A program made the position numbers and the translations under genes. DNA of 64,000 nt. Origin: Lithodes maja (Eukaryota; Arthropoda; Malacostraca; Decapoda; Lithodidae). The notes beneath the pieces were generated by a model. The model was given only the letters and a program-made list of their open reading frames with translations. It did no database searches and had not been told where the DNA came from. Each line of letters begins with the position of its first letter. The first letter of the stretch is position 1. Location: the NCBI GenBank assembly GCA_037953745.1, contig JBAKBP010007937.1:1-64000 (forward strand), read 5' to 3'. Below are positions 1-10,814 of this stretch, piece by piece.

Positions 1-191
1 CCTTCATTCACCCACCTTCATTCACCCATCATCATCACCATCATCATCATCATCATCATATCAATTTCTACTACATTTTGCACTACAGTGGATATAGGCC
101 TCCTAGGGAAACCACTCTAAAAAAATAACGAGTCCAGTGCAGTACCTCTTTGGGTGGCTTGGAAATTTGCACATATTTCTCTGGTTTGACA

Positions 192-237
<46 letters not shown>

Positions 238-331
238 TATATATAATATATATATAAATATATCCACACACATACATTACCATTACCATTTACCATTCTT
301 TATATTTTGTTTGACACCTTGTATATATATA

Positions 332-383
<52 letters not shown>

Positions 384-399
384 TGTTTATATATATATA

Positions 400-436
<37 letters not shown>
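192..436. repeat. TA microsatellite cluster
   Basis: Several uninterrupted TA dinucleotide runs (about 194-236, 333-382 and 402-436) separated by short unique stretches. The Ile/Tyr-rich open frames here are translations of the repeat and are not genes. Confidence 0.95.
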
Positions 437-437
<1 letters not shown>

Positions 438-627
438 TACTTTATTTTATTTACGTGTACAATAGAATTATTTCTGAATTTATTACCTGAAGATTACCTG
501 GCTTTCTTATTTTGTTTTTTCAGTGTCAACCCAGGAGCCATTTCCCTTCTCGTTGGAAAGGGTGTATATTGTGGCAAAGATATACAACTGTATAAACATT
601 CTCATATATTTTCATAACAATAACAAT

Positions 628-1437
628 GCATGGAAACAATTGCGCATAGCTCACGAACCAATTACTCTATATTATTTTTGTTTTCACCATTGGAAAGAGC
701 ACAAATTTCCGATTCCGGTGATATATACAGTTATATACGTATCTGACCAAATAACTCAACCACGAGGTGGGGAACAGCTCGGAACCCGGCTAGCATCGCC
801 AGAACAGAGACGGGTGAAGCGTAAATATTCGCATTTTGGCTCTTCATTTCAAATATTCATAGCGCAAAAAGTATTTGTCCTAGGAACTTCTAGTTTGTTT
901 TATACTCATCAGCATTATTTGCCGTATTCATTCAGCCTAAATTTAAAACCATACACTTCGTAGCAACGAAATAAATCGAAAATGTTATAAACCATATCAA
1001 TCAAAATCAGATTTTTTTTTTTTCGGTCATTGCATGGAAACAATTGTGCATAGCTCGCGAACCAATTATGCTATATTATTTTGGTTTTCACCATTGGAAA
1101 GAGCACAATTTTCCGATTCCGGTGATATATACAGTTATATACGTATCCGAGCAAATAACGCAACCACGAGGTGGGGAACAGCTCGGAACCCAGCTATCAT
1201 CGCCGGAACAGAGATGGGTGAAGCGTAAATATTCGCATTTTGGCTCTTCATTTCAAATATTCATAGCGCAAAAAGTATTTGTCCTAGGAACTTCTAGTTT
1301 GTTTTATACTCATCAGCATTATTTGCCGTATTCATACAGCCTAAATTTAAAACCATACACTTCGTAGCAACGAAATAAATTGAAAATGTTATAAACCATA
1401 TAAATCAAAATCATATATTTTTTGTTTTCGGTCACTG
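628..1437. repeat. 404-bp tandem duplication
   Basis: Two head-to-tail copies (628-1031 and 1032-about 1437) begin with GCATGGAAACAATTG and share the order CCATTGGAAAGAGCAC, GGTGATATATACAGTTATA, CGAGGTGGGGAACAGCTCGG and a poly-T/TTCGGTCA end. They differ by scattered substitutions. The similar short frames in both copies follow from the duplication, and no protein family is recognisable. Confidence 0.9.
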
Positions 1438-1828
1438 CTTGAGAACTATTGAAGATAAACAATTTCTGTTTCCAGATTTGGAAAGAGGAGAAAAAATACT
1501 ATATTTGAGCAAAAAAAAATACAGTATATGGTGATTACTCACAATTTAGAGCTAGGACGGTGTGAAGACAATTGCATGGGAAATAATTGTATTCCGGACT
1601 CATTTACACTTTCATATTTCGATTTATTTACATTTGTTTTTATTTTATCATGTACTATAAATATTCCTCTTTCCATTGATATATGATACATCACAATAAA
1701 CAGCATTCTGGTGGATGGAAATCGCGAAAAATGTAAGGCTTCGACAACACTCATGAGCCAAATTCAAGACCCAAAATACTTGTCAAGCGCCTACTTGGAC
1801 TTATTGGAACATAATATGGTGGAGGGAG
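1438..1828. other. AT-rich sequence, nothing recognised
   Basis: No repeat or coding homology recognised. It ends where LTR sequence of element A starts abruptly (GGTATTGTTTCCGATGGG), so 1829 is a deletion or truncation junction rather than a natural LTR end. Confidence 0.5.
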
Positions 1829-2845
1829 TTAAAAGGTATTGTTTCCGATGGGTGCTGGCTTTAGTTAAAAGCTGCACGACATACCTGAGAACTGGAGTTG
1901 ATTGGGTAAATTCTAGTCTGTGTGCCATTGAGAGTAGAGCATGCACGAATGAGGGCTTTTTGCCTATACCATTCTGCACTGTTCTAAGCTCGTTGTTTGT
2001 CTTTGAGGTACTCCAGGAGAACGCTTAATACTTCGGTATTAAGGTTTCTCAAGAGAGCTACCCTTCATTATAACGTAATATTTGACGCACAGACTTGAGA
2101 TTTGCACTAGGCTATGTGGCATGCCATGCGCACCAGTATCTCGTGTCATTGACTCTAGCTAGACTTTATCAGTCACAGTAGACATTAAGTATATTAAACC
2201 AATTACTCTTTTTATGCATACCCGTTTATGATTACACAAGCATTTCGCAGCCTAGTTTGATGTATTGAGACACAAACGACTTAGGCTCTTTTTGTTGATA
2301 GGAATACTGCATTGTCATGGCGATTATTATTGTTGTAGCGTTTAGGATATTCTTGGCTCCGACTGCATTATATATCGTGCCTTTTTGTGAGCATAGCCTG
2401 CTCGAGCATTGTTCCGCTGACTGCCTTTTTGGGTTCCATTTCCGATTTGAGCATCTTGATAGCATCTAACATTTAAAGAAGATTCCTTGTTGGTGTTGAA
2501 GGACTTTAGTGCACTTTCTTTCATGCAGGAGTGCCTGACATTTATTGATTAAAGTAACGTAAGCTGTAACTTCCCTTACCACCTTACTTTGCATACCATA
2601 ACCAAGCACCTTCGATTATAGGTAGTAATAGGCTGTTTTCACATAACATTACGCCTAGAGTAGACGCACATTTATTGAGAGTTTGATAACCTATTATTGC
2701 ATATAGAACTCTGGAGAGTATTTGTGTTCTTTGTTCACTGGGAATATATATCAGAGGTTGGATTTAGCGCTTTCCGTTGTAGCATTTATGCCATTACTAG
2801 TCCAATGAATAAGAGCCCTGATATATTTAAACCTCAGTCGTAACA
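1829..2845 (+). repeat. 5' LTR of element A, truncated
   Basis: This matches the last ~1.0 kb of the LTRs at 21980-24222 and 39236-41030 and ends with the same CCTCAGTCGTAACA. The first ~0.8 kb, which carries the promoter region in the other copies, is missing. The TTAA at 2473-2476 is the empty site of the miniature element that sits in the 3' LTR. Confidence 0.9.
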
Positions 2846-2847
2846 AA

Positions 2848-2865
2848 TGGCGACCTTACCTAGGA
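2848..2865 (+). promoter_or_regulatory. tRNA primer binding site of element A
   Basis: TGGCGACC begins 2 nt after the LTR end. The leading TGG complements a tRNA 3' CCA. The same eight bases follow the 5' LTR of element B. TGGCGACC resembles primer sites of arthropod elements thought to use an arginine tRNA, but only about eight bases are shared, so the tRNA identity is uncertain. Confidence 0.7.
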
Positions 2866-3036
2866 TTTGGTGAACCTACATTTATTAGCAGGGAACATTT
2901 GTTGTTTTGGAGAATATTTTGCGGGGATCAGCAAGAATAATTTTTGTTTTGCAACATAGTATAGCCCTTGAGTATTTCCGAGAATTTTTGTGTGTATATT
3001 GAGGTATAAAAGTTTGGGGTGCTTCTTTTCTGAATA

Positions 3037-6000
3037 TTGAAGTGGGAAATTTTTGTGAGCATCATGTCTTATACCGGATCAGAGGAGAATGGAGACACAG
3101 TACGTAATGTCGAAACTGAGGAACAGCAGCATGATGAAAGGGTTAATCAGGTGAACTGTGAGGAGGATGCTAGGATATTTTTGCAATGGCCTGTTACTGC
3201 CGAGCGGTTGGAGGGTATGGATCGGTACGGTCTTCAATGCCTGGCCACAGCTATCGGTCATGCGGGTACTAGCAGCATGACCAGGGATAACTTGATAACG
3301 TGTGTACTGGGCAGGGTGACTGGTGAGCGAGATGGGTTGAGTGCTCAGAGCCCTTCGGCCATGCTTCCCCTACACTCGACTCCCAGCCATCCCAGTGGTT
3401 TGCCGACCCCGAGTACGCTTCCACAGTTGGGTGGTGACTGGCAGGGTGGGTTGCCCCTGGGGGGACCACCGGTAATTTCAAACATTGTAGCACCTTCACC
3501 TCCTCAAGGGTTAACTCCAGAATTATTGCTTCAGCTCGAATTAGCTAAGATCGAAGAGAGAAAGGCTATCAGGGCATCTGAGCTTCAGCAGCAAATAGAA
3601 TTAGCCAAGATAGAAGAGAGAAAAACTCTCAGTCAGCAGCACATAGAGCTAGCAAAAATCCAAGCTGATTTAGAGTCGACTAGGTACTGTGCTGACATGG
3701 ACGTAAAGAAGTCGCGAGTAGAGACAACGGGACAGCGATTTGGGGCTGGTAACCGTGTTCATGATCAATCTCTCTCGCACTTATTGAAACTGGTTCCGGT
3801 GTTTGATGAGAGTGGTGTAACAGAATTTTTCGCACGCTTTGAGAAGAAGTGCCAGGAACACCAGTGGCCAGAGAATAAATGGGCAGCACTTGTATCCTCT
3901 AGATTAATAGGCAAGGGTCTTAAAGACTACGATGCGTTACCTTTGGAGTCATGTATTGTGTATGAGGATCTCAAGGAGGCTGTCCTGAGGGCTTACGAAC
4001 TGCAACCAGAAACGTACCGTTTGAAGTTCCGGGGTGTAACCAAGGGAAGAGATAGCACCTTTTTGGAACACGCCCGGGACTTGTCCGATGCTATGGGGAA
4101 CTGGCTCCGATCTGAGAAGGTAACAACATTTGATGGAATTAAGCAGTTAATGATGTTGGAGCAGTTCTTTAAGAGCACGGGTGGTGATCTAACTTTGAAC
4201 TTAAAGGAGAAAAACCCAAGAACTCTAGTCGAAGCAGCAGAAATGGCTGATCGACGGCTGTCGTTGATTCGGGGTTGCGGGTCCTCACAGAAGTACGATG
4301 CAAGTGCTAGGGACCGTTATCCTCCCCCTCCCCGTAGCAATGACACATTTAAACAAAAGAGCAATGAAACTAAAACTGAATCCAAAACTAACACCACGCC
4401 ATATGAGAAAAGTCAGGGGCCTTTTACATCACAGTATAAGCCGAAACCGAAATTTATGTGTTTTAAGTGCCACCAGGAGGGTCATAAGGCAAATGAGTGC
4501 CCTAGTCGACCTCCTCCGGCAGCCGTGTCTTTTACTCATGGCATTGGAGTGTTCAAGAGGACATCGGAGTTTGTTAGAGGCAATTCTTCCGAGGTAAATA
4601 CACTGACAGTGCAGAAGGATCCGGAAGGCTTATTCCCTGTCCGTGATGCCTTTAGTGACCACAGGGGACTCGGTTGTGTGGAGTGGGGGGGTAGAAGACA
4701 TGAGGTGAGAATTTTGCGTGACACTGGGGCATCGCAAACATTGTTGAGGAATTTCACTGGTAAACCTGTAAATACGGCGCGGGTGGTTGTGGTTCAGGGA
4801 GTTAATGCAACAAGGTCATACCCACTTGTAAGAATGAAGATGGAAGTTGATGGTGTGACTCGTGACCTGGATGTAGGAATTGTGGAGAAGTTGCCTGTTG
4901 GGGGCGTCGACCTCCTTCTCGGCAACGACTTTGCGGGGCCTACTTCTGAGGCTCCACCCTTAGTCGTTGCCGAGAAGCCGGCCGACGTGAGTAGGGAGGA
5001 GCAGGAGTGGGTTGAGAAGTGTCAGGTGCAACCTATGGCGTGTGTTGTCACCAGATCTCTTGCATCCAGGGAGTCACATTCTGGTCAACAGTCTTTAGAC
5101 AAGCGGAGGAAAGGTACCGAGAAGGGGTTGAAAGTTGATGCGGTTGAGAGTTTAGTATCAACGGACATTCTCGGGGACTCTTTATTAGGACCAATTTTCG
5201 AGTCTGGAGAAGACCCATTAACTGTTACTAAGAAGGCAGAGGATGGGCTTAAAAAGACGAAGAGACAGCAACGATACACAGAGAGAGAGCAACGAGAGGC
5301 TAAATTCAATGTAGGAGGGGGGCATGAGTTGTTTCGCAAACACTTAGATAAGCTTGCTCCTTCGGACATTCGTAAATTGCAATTAGAAGACCCGGAGGTT
5401 CTTGAATGTGGTACCGGTGCTGTCGAGTTGGAGGAGGACAGTGATGCACAGTTGGGAGATGTAACAACAAGGTATCCTGACGCGTACCCTATGAGAAATG
5501 GGTCAGCGAAGACGGTGGTCCGAAGCTTGCTAGTGTATTTTTCCCGGTATGGTTACCCGCAGGGGATTCAGTCAGACCAAGGATCCAACTTCACTTCTAA
5601 CCTCTTTGTTCAAGCAGTGCAGCAGCATGGGATTGTTACGGTTGTGTCATCTGCGTATCATCCGGAGAGCCAGGGTGTGTTAGAGCGATGGCACTCAGCC
5701 TTAAAATCTGTGCTTCGTTGTTGTTGCTTTGAGAGTGGGAAAGGTTGGGATCTTGGCCTGCCATATGTTTTATTTGCTGCACGGGAGGTACCTGGGGAAA
5801 GTTTGGGATTCAGCCCTAATGAGCTCGTCTTTGGACACCGTGTCAGAGGGCCTCTCCATATGGTTGAGGAAATATGGGAGGGCGCAGAAAAACCTTGTTC
5901 TATGCTCAAGTATGTCCTCGACAGTGGAGAACGGATGTTGCGCAGTCTGGAGTTGGCTGGCCGTAATTTGACTAGCTCTCAGGCCCTCATGAAGGACAGG

Positions 6001-6360
6001 TACAACCTCAAGGTTAAACTCAGGGAGTTTCACGTGGGTCAGGAGGTGTTGATTCTACTGCCCCTTGTAGGTCATCCCTTATCCGCGAAGAACACTGGTC
6101 CTTATAGGGTGGTTGAGAGGCTATCGGACCTGGATTGCTTGGTGGCCGCTCCAGACAGACGTAAGCGCAATCAGTTTTGTCACGTTAATCTCATGAAGGG
6201 TACAAAGGAGTACAAAGGAGTACAAAGGAAATCAAGCAACAACAGATCTAGTGACCCTTCTAGGCTGCTTGTCCTTCAAAACACTGAGGATCAAGTGTCC
6301 AAACAGTGGTTTAGAGTGGGTAAGGGAACATTGGAAAGGGAACTACTGCCCTGCCACTAA
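3037..6360 (+). CDS. Gag-Pol of element A, internally deleted (Gag, protease, integrase remnant)
   Basis: A 1107-residue frame; a second in-frame Met at 3064 is an equally plausible start. Gag carries a Gln/Glu-rich coiled coil (about residues 165-225, repeating ELAKIEERK), then a SCAN-like alpha-helical capsid segment (about 319-413, with FRGVTK, WLRSEK and MLEQFF), then a CCHC knuckle CFKCHQEGHKANEC (about 472-485). An aspartic protease follows with RDTGASQTLL (about 561-570). The frame then passes in phase across a deletion (near 5461) that removes the integrase zinc finger and its first catalytic Asp. It resumes at RYPDAYPMRNG and keeps the second Asp (SDQGSNF), the Glu (QGVLERW) and a GPY/F-type tail. 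After about 6200 the residues are antisense LINE 3' UTR, so the last ~50 residues are not Gag-Pol. Compared with element B, a catalytic integrase and the RT are absent. Retroviral-type replication is therefore not possible from this copy alone. Confidence 0.9.
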   Translation: MKWEIFVSIMSYTGSEENGDTVRNVETEEQQHDERVNQVNCEEDARIFLQWPVTAERLEGMDRYGLQCLATAIGHAGTSSMTRDNLITCVLGRVTGERDGLSAQSPSAMLPLHSTPSHPSGLPTPSTLPQLGGDWQGGLPLGGPPVISNIVAPSPPQGLTPELLLQLELAKIEERKAIRASELQQQIELAKIEERKTLSQQHIELAKIQADLESTRYCADMDVKKSRVETTGQRFGAGNRVHDQSLSHLLKLVPVFDESGVTEFFARFEKKCQEHQWPENKWAALVSSRLIGKGLKDYDALPLESCIVYEDLKEAVLRAYELQPETYRLKFRGVTKGRDSTFLEHARDLSDAMGNWLRSEKVTTFDGIKQLMMLEQFFKSTGGDLTLNLKEKNPRTLVEAAEMADRRLSLIRGCGSSQKYDASARDRYPPPPRSNDTFKQKSNETKTESKTNTTPYEKSQGPFTSQYKPKPKFMCFKCHQEGHKANECPSRPPPAAVSFTHGIGVFKRTSEFVRGNSSEVNTLTVQKDPEGLFPVRDAFSDHRGLGCVEWGGRRHEVRILRDTGASQTLLRNFTGKPVNTARVVVVQGVNATRSYPLVRMKMEVDGVTRDLDVGIVEKLPVGGVDLLLGNDFAGPTSEAPPLVVAEKPADVSREEQEWVEKCQVQPMACVVTRSLASRESHSGQQSLDKRRKGTEKGLKVDAVESLVSTDILGDSLLGPIFESGEDPLTVTKKAEDGLKKTKRQQRYTEREQREAKFNVGGGHELFRKHLDKLAPSDIRKLQLEDPEVLECGTGAVELEEDSDAQLGDVTTRYPDAYPMRNGSAKTVVRSLLVYFSRYGYPQGIQSDQGSNFTSNLFVQAVQQHGIVTVVSSAYHPESQGVLERWHSALKSVLRCCCFESGKGWDLGLPYVLFAAREVPGESLGFSPNELVFGHRVRGPLHMVEEIWEGAEKPCSMLKYVLDSGERMLRSLELAGRNLTSSQALMKDRYNLKVKLREFHVGQEVLILLPLVGHPLSAKNTGPYRVVERLSDLDCLVAAPDRRKRNQFCHVNLMKGTKEYKGVQRKSSNNRSSDPSRLLVLQNTEDQVSKQWFRVGKGTLERELLPCH

Positions 6361-6426
6361 CGTGGCAGGACTAGGAAGTTAGTAGGGGACATATGGGTTA
6401 GTAACTGAGGGGAGGATAAAATAAAG

Positions 6427-9378
6427 TTATTCATTTACAAACGCAGTCAGTCGCGGGTTTGATGCGAGACATTTGTCTAGGCGGAATTTAAATGAATCAA
6501 CGGTGCTGCAGCCTATAACGTCTCGGGGAAGCCCATTCCACAAGTTGACAACTCGATTGAAGAAGAAATTCTTAGATTCGTGTGAGTTAAAAGATTTACC
6601 AATAATTTTGCAACCGTTTCCCCGCGTGTAATTAGATTGGTCGATAGTGAAGTACTTACTACAGTTCATATTGTCGATGCTTTTGATGATTTTGAACACT
6701 TGAATTAAGTCACCTCTTAATCTGCGCTGGGTTAAAGGAAATAGATTTAATTCTCTAAGACGCTCTTCGTATGGTTTGTTCTTTAGGCTAGGTATCATTT
6801 TGGTAACTCTACGTTGAACTCGTTCTAGCTTGTTTATGACTTTTTGGTAATAAGGGCACCAGCATTGAACGCAGTATTCCAGAAGAGGGCGGACTAAGGA
6901 ATTGTAAAGGGTTAGGATTACGTCTTTGGATTTATGCTCAAATGATCTGCCTATAAAGCCAATTATTTTGTTTGCCTTCTTAACAACTTCTGAACATTGT
7001 TGACTCGGTTTTAGGTTACTCGATATTGTTACTCCCAGATCGGTTTCTCTGTTTACATTCTTAAGCTGAGTGCCATTCATCGAATAGTTTGCTTTCTCAT
7101 TTAGGTATCCGATATGTAGTACTTTACATTTATCCGCATTGAAACTCATTTGCCAAATTTGGGCCCAATGTGACAATTTATCTAGATTGTGTTGCATATC
7201 GTCAACTTGATCTTTTGAGAGTACGCTATTTGCAATTTTTGTATCGTCAGCAAATTTTGAGATTGTACAGGTGAGACCCTCATCTATGTCGTTGATGTAC
7301 ATTAGAAAGATAATTGGTCCTAGTACCGATCCCTGGGGTACCCCGCTACTTACATTGGTCCATTTAGATGCCTTACCGTTTATGACTATTCTTTGCTTTC
7401 TGTCGCTGAGCCAATTTTCTATCCATTTCAACACACCGTCTTGTATTCCATGCGCTTTTAGTTTTAGCAGTAAACGTTTGTGGGGAACTTTGTCAAAGGC
7501 CTTTTGAAAATCAAGGTATATAATATCTACAGCTTTACTCTCATCGTAGAGGTTGAGGATATCGTGGAAGAAGTCTAAGAGGTTTGTTAAACAGGAACGT
7601 TTTTTACGAAAGCCGTGTTGAGTATCTTTAAGTATGTTTTTTTCCTCTAAGTGATTTAAGAGTCTGTCTCTTATGACCGTTTCTAGCATTTTACATACAA
7701 CTGAGGTTAAGCTAATTGGACGATAGTTACTGGGTAGGGATTTGCTGCCTTTTTTTAATATCGGTGTTACGTTGGCTATCTTCCACTGATCAGGCATAGT
7801 TCCAGACTGCAAGGATTTATTGAATAGTAATGTCATAGGTTTGGAGAGCTCATCCTTAGCTTCCTTTAGAACTCTAGGCGAGATTGTATCAGGTCCAGGC
7901 GTTTTATTTACCTTGAGTTTATCTAAACAATTCAATACTTCTCTCTCTGTAACGGTGATATTGCTTAGAACATTTGAATTATCAATCTGAATCGGCGATG
8001 GTGTAGGGATATCACTGAGGTCTTCTGTTGTAAAAACTGATGCAAAGAAGGTATTGAGGGCATTACTCATTTGTACTTCATCTTTGGTGTATTCTCCATT
8101 TTCATTGACTAACGGTCCAACAGTTGAAGTAACTACTTTTTTCTTTCTGATATAACTATAGAATTCTTTCGGGTTTGTTTTACTTTGATTCGCAATATGT
8201 AACTCTAGGGTCTTTTTACTTTGCTTAATTAACTTTTTGGCTTTGCGTCGTAGCTCTACAAATTTCAGCCGTTCTTCGTCATTTTGTGAGGATTTTAATC
8301 TATCATTAGCAATTTTTTTAGCAAGCAGGCAGTTTGAAATATCTTTATTCCACCATTTGGGCTTATTATTATGGCCTGAACGCCGTATTTTCGATGGTAT
8401 GCAGTCTTGCACTGCTTTAAGGTAAGTGGTTTCGAATAACTTCCAAGATGTATTTATGTCGTTATTGTTAATTAAAAAGCTCCAGTCAGTTTCTTTAAAC
8501 ATAGCTCTAAGTTTATGAAAGTTTGCTTTCTTGAAATTAGGGACTTTTTCGATGCTACTATTTGGTTCGTTACTAGTAAAGTTTAAAGTGAAAGTTATCG
8601 TACGATGGTCGCTGTTACTGAATTCATCACCAACATTCAAATTCTCTATTAATTCTTCTTTTGTTGCAAGTAAAATGTCAAGAACGTTATTACCACGGGT
8701 CGGTGTTCGAACAAATTGATAAAGCGAACTCTCTTGCAAGTTCGTATACAAGTCATGTCCGGAGTGTGAAGTAAGAGTATCGCCCCACTTGGTCACAGGT
8801 AAATTAAAGTCGCCAAAAAATACGGTATCTTGTGAGTTACTTACATCTGCAATTTGTTCATAAATTTCTCGGTCAGTTTGCACTGATTGAGCTGGAGGTC
8901 TGTATATTAATGCAAGTATTATTTTTGTACCTTTATTATTCTTTATTAGCACAAAAGATGTGTCGACGTTCACAATTTGAGGTTTTGACAAGAGGGTCGG
9001 GTTAAGACTTTCTTTGATATAATATAAAACGCCACTTCCATTTTTATTTATTCAGCTTTTCTCAAACATTACATAACCGGGAAGTGAATACTCTGCTAAA
9101 AAGTCTCTATCTACTGTATTGAGCCAAGATTCTGTTATACCAATCACATCATAATTTTCAGTAAACACTAGTTCCTCTAAATCTGAAAATTTATTGCGTA
9201 TGCTACGAGCGTTTGCATAGAAAACCTTTAAAGTTGCGGTTTTAGAACTCACAGAACGTTCTTTAATCAAATTTTTGGTTCTGATCGGATCTACATTTAC
9301 ATTCATGGCTGACATCGGTCCTCGGTCGTTATCCCTGGCGGTTTTGAATTTGGGTCGTGTTGGTGGAGCTTTATCCAA
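6427..9378 (-). pseudogene. LINE copy 1 ORF2: AP endonuclease plus reverse transcriptase, one nonsense codon
   Basis: The product nicks target DNA and copies element RNA into the break (target-primed reverse transcription). The N-terminal part (9052-9378) starts the APE-type endonuclease (FYANARSIRNKF, ITESWLNT). It ends at a TGA at 9052-9054 where copy 2 reads an Arg codon followed by INKNGGG. The remaining 854 residues (6427-8991) hold IYRPPAQS, FFGDFNLP and SDHRTITF, then the RT: GPDTISPRVLKEA, NYRPISLTSVVCK, QHGFRKKRSC, YLDFQKAFDKVPH, SGVPQGSVLGP and the catalytic FADD (around 7235-7250). The frame ends naturally with TAFVNE. Apart from the single stop the gene looks whole. The family is CR1/L2/Daphne-like by motif and ORF1 architecture; the exact clade is not assigned. 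Confidence 0.9.
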
Positions 9379-9404
9379 ATTCGCGGTTCTTGACAGATTA
9401 GCAT

Positions 9405-10091
9405 TTAATTCCTTCGCAGGTTGCCGCCCTCGCTGTCTTTGGTCCTCCTTCCTGGTTGTCCTGTGCTGAGTCGATTTCTTCTCCGAAAATCCTTCACCGC
9501 ATCGTTGAGAAGACGCCCAAAACGTGCTGCTCCCACCTGGTTCAGATGAACTCCATCGTCCGAAAACAAATAGTCATCGTAGTAGAAATTGTCCCAGGTG
9601 TCGACGAATCCCACGTTTTCCTTCCTGCAGAGGTTTGCTAGACAACGATTTGTGCTGGTGGCTATGTTGTAAAATCGGCTCTCTACACCAAGCCGGGGGA
9701 CGATTCCTGAGACGATGATCCTTGATGACTTCTCCTTAAACGACTTGATCAGCTGCTGGTACTTTAAAAGCAAATCTTCCGACCGGGTTCGCTGTACATC
9801 GTTGGATCCAACGTGGATGACGTACATTGTATTAGCTGGGGCCAGCTTAGATACTTCGTCAACTGCAGCAACTACGTCGTCCACACCACCACCAGGGATA
9901 CAAAAACGCTTGCTGGTCTTAGGTGCTCTGGCGCAAAACTCTGTGAGCTGACCACGTATCATCGAGTCTCCCACGAGCCGGACTTCTTCTATTTCCGCTT
10001 CGTCATCTGCGTCTGCGAGTATCTGGAAGCAGTTTTGACACTCGGTAATCGGTATGGGTTTCCTGGTCTTGGGGCAAACGTTGTTCCTCAC
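9405..10091 (-). pseudogene. LINE copy 1 ORF1, esterase (SGNH/GDSL) part
   Basis: A 228-residue frame with the SGNH hydrolase blocks in order: LVGDSMIRGQ (nucleophile Ser), IHVGSNDVQRT (oxyanion Asn) and SDDGVHLNQVG (catalytic Asp and His). An esterase domain in ORF1 is known from CR1-type LINEs and is thought to help ORF1p act in the ribonucleoprotein particle. It is not a host lipase: it lies just upstream of ORF2 on the same strand, inside the LINE. The N-terminal half lies in another frame (10166-10441), so ORF1 is broken by an indel near 10180-10230. The natural reading runs upstream through TPAVVISSDGSDTQETN. Confidence 0.85.
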
Positions 10092-10165
10092 GACACGGAA
10101 GTTGTCTTGAGGGGGAAGAGAGTTACTATTTGTTTCTTGAGTATCGGAGCCATCAGATGAAATGA

Positions 10166-10441
10166 CTACTGCAGGCGTTGAATTGTTGGCAGTTGACGTT
10201 GGGCATTGGTGGCTGCTGGAGTTGCGGTGACAATTGAAGTTTGTGGTACTCCAACGTTGAGTGTTACAAACTCTTGGAGTGATTCCAGCTTCATGGTGAG
10301 GACGTTGATCTTGTTGTAGGCTTCATCTAATTTCACTGTCAATTTCTCTTGTTGCTGGCAGAGACGGCAGACTTGAAGATTGACAGTAACAAACATGGAC
10401 TCACCAAACCTACCGGCGCAGTTCGTACAAGTGCGAGGCAT
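10166..10441 (-). pseudogene. LINE copy 1 ORF1, N-terminal zinc finger and coiled coil
   Basis: 91 residues starting MPRTCTNCAGRF. It has two CxxC pairs (CTNC and CRLC) about 16 residues apart, then a heptad-like segment (KLTVKLDEAYNKINVL, MKLESLQEF). A treble-clef or PHD-like finger followed by a coiled coil is common at the start of CR1-group ORF1 proteins and serves RNA binding and multimerisation. The frame runs into a stop because of an indel. The continuation is the esterase part at 9405-10091. Confidence 0.8.
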
Positions 10442-10454
10442 GGTAACAGTCAGT

Positions 10455-10800
10455 TTCTTCAGATCACTTCACTCACTTTAAAACACTTAACTCACTTTAA
10501 AACACTTAACTCACTTTAAAACACTTCACTCACTTTAGAAACACTTCAATCACTTCAACCGAAAACAAATATGTTGAAATACACAACAATAGGTTATCAG
10601 GGGTGATAGCCTAACAGAAAACAAAAAATTTGAGATACGCAAAATTAGGCTTCCAGGGGCGATAGCCTAACCAAAAGTTTTTAAAAAATTGAAATACGCA
10701 CCAATAGGCTACCAGCGTTGAATAGCCTAACCGAAAATAATAAAATTAAAATACGCAGAAATAGGCTACCAGGTGTGATAACCTAACCTTAAACAAATAT
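10455..10800 (-). repeat. Tandem repeats in the LINE 5' UTR
   Basis: Two arrays. At 10465-10555 there are four to five copies of a ~21-bp unit (CACTCACTTTAAAACACTTAA). At 10556-10795 there are four diverged ~60-70-bp units sharing AATACGC...AATAGGCTACCAG...GATAGCCTAACC. They lie just upstream of the ORF1 start, and repeated 5' UTR monomers are a known LINE promoter arrangement. Promoter activity here is inferred. Confidence 0.75.
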
Positions 10801-10814
10801 ATATATATATATAT

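Larger units (their letters stand above)
6201..10814 (-). mobile_element. CR1/L2-like LINE, copy 1, main part (5' end continues at 20109-20906)
   Basis: A non-LTR retrotransposon on the minus strand, inserted in the pol of element A. The 3' end at 6201 consists of about two and a half copies of a 10-bp unit (TACAAAGGAG on the + strand). Tandem 3' tails of this kind are typical of CR1-type elements. Reading 5' to 3' on the minus strand there is a 5' UTR with tandem repeats, ORF1 (zinc finger, coiled coil, esterase), ORF2 (endonuclease, RT) and a 3' UTR. The 5' UTR is interrupted in a (TA)n tract by element B, and its outer portion lies at 20109-20906. The reconstructed length is about 5.4 kb, close to full length. 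No clear target duplication was found. Confidence 0.85.

Noticed and set aside
83..490. Ile/Tyr-rich open frames on both strands
   Set aside because: Translations of (TA)n microsatellites.
9405..10091. Host GDSL lipase/esterase gene
   Set aside because: It lies inside the LINE, just upstream of ORF2 on the same strand, with the known CR1-type ORF1 architecture.
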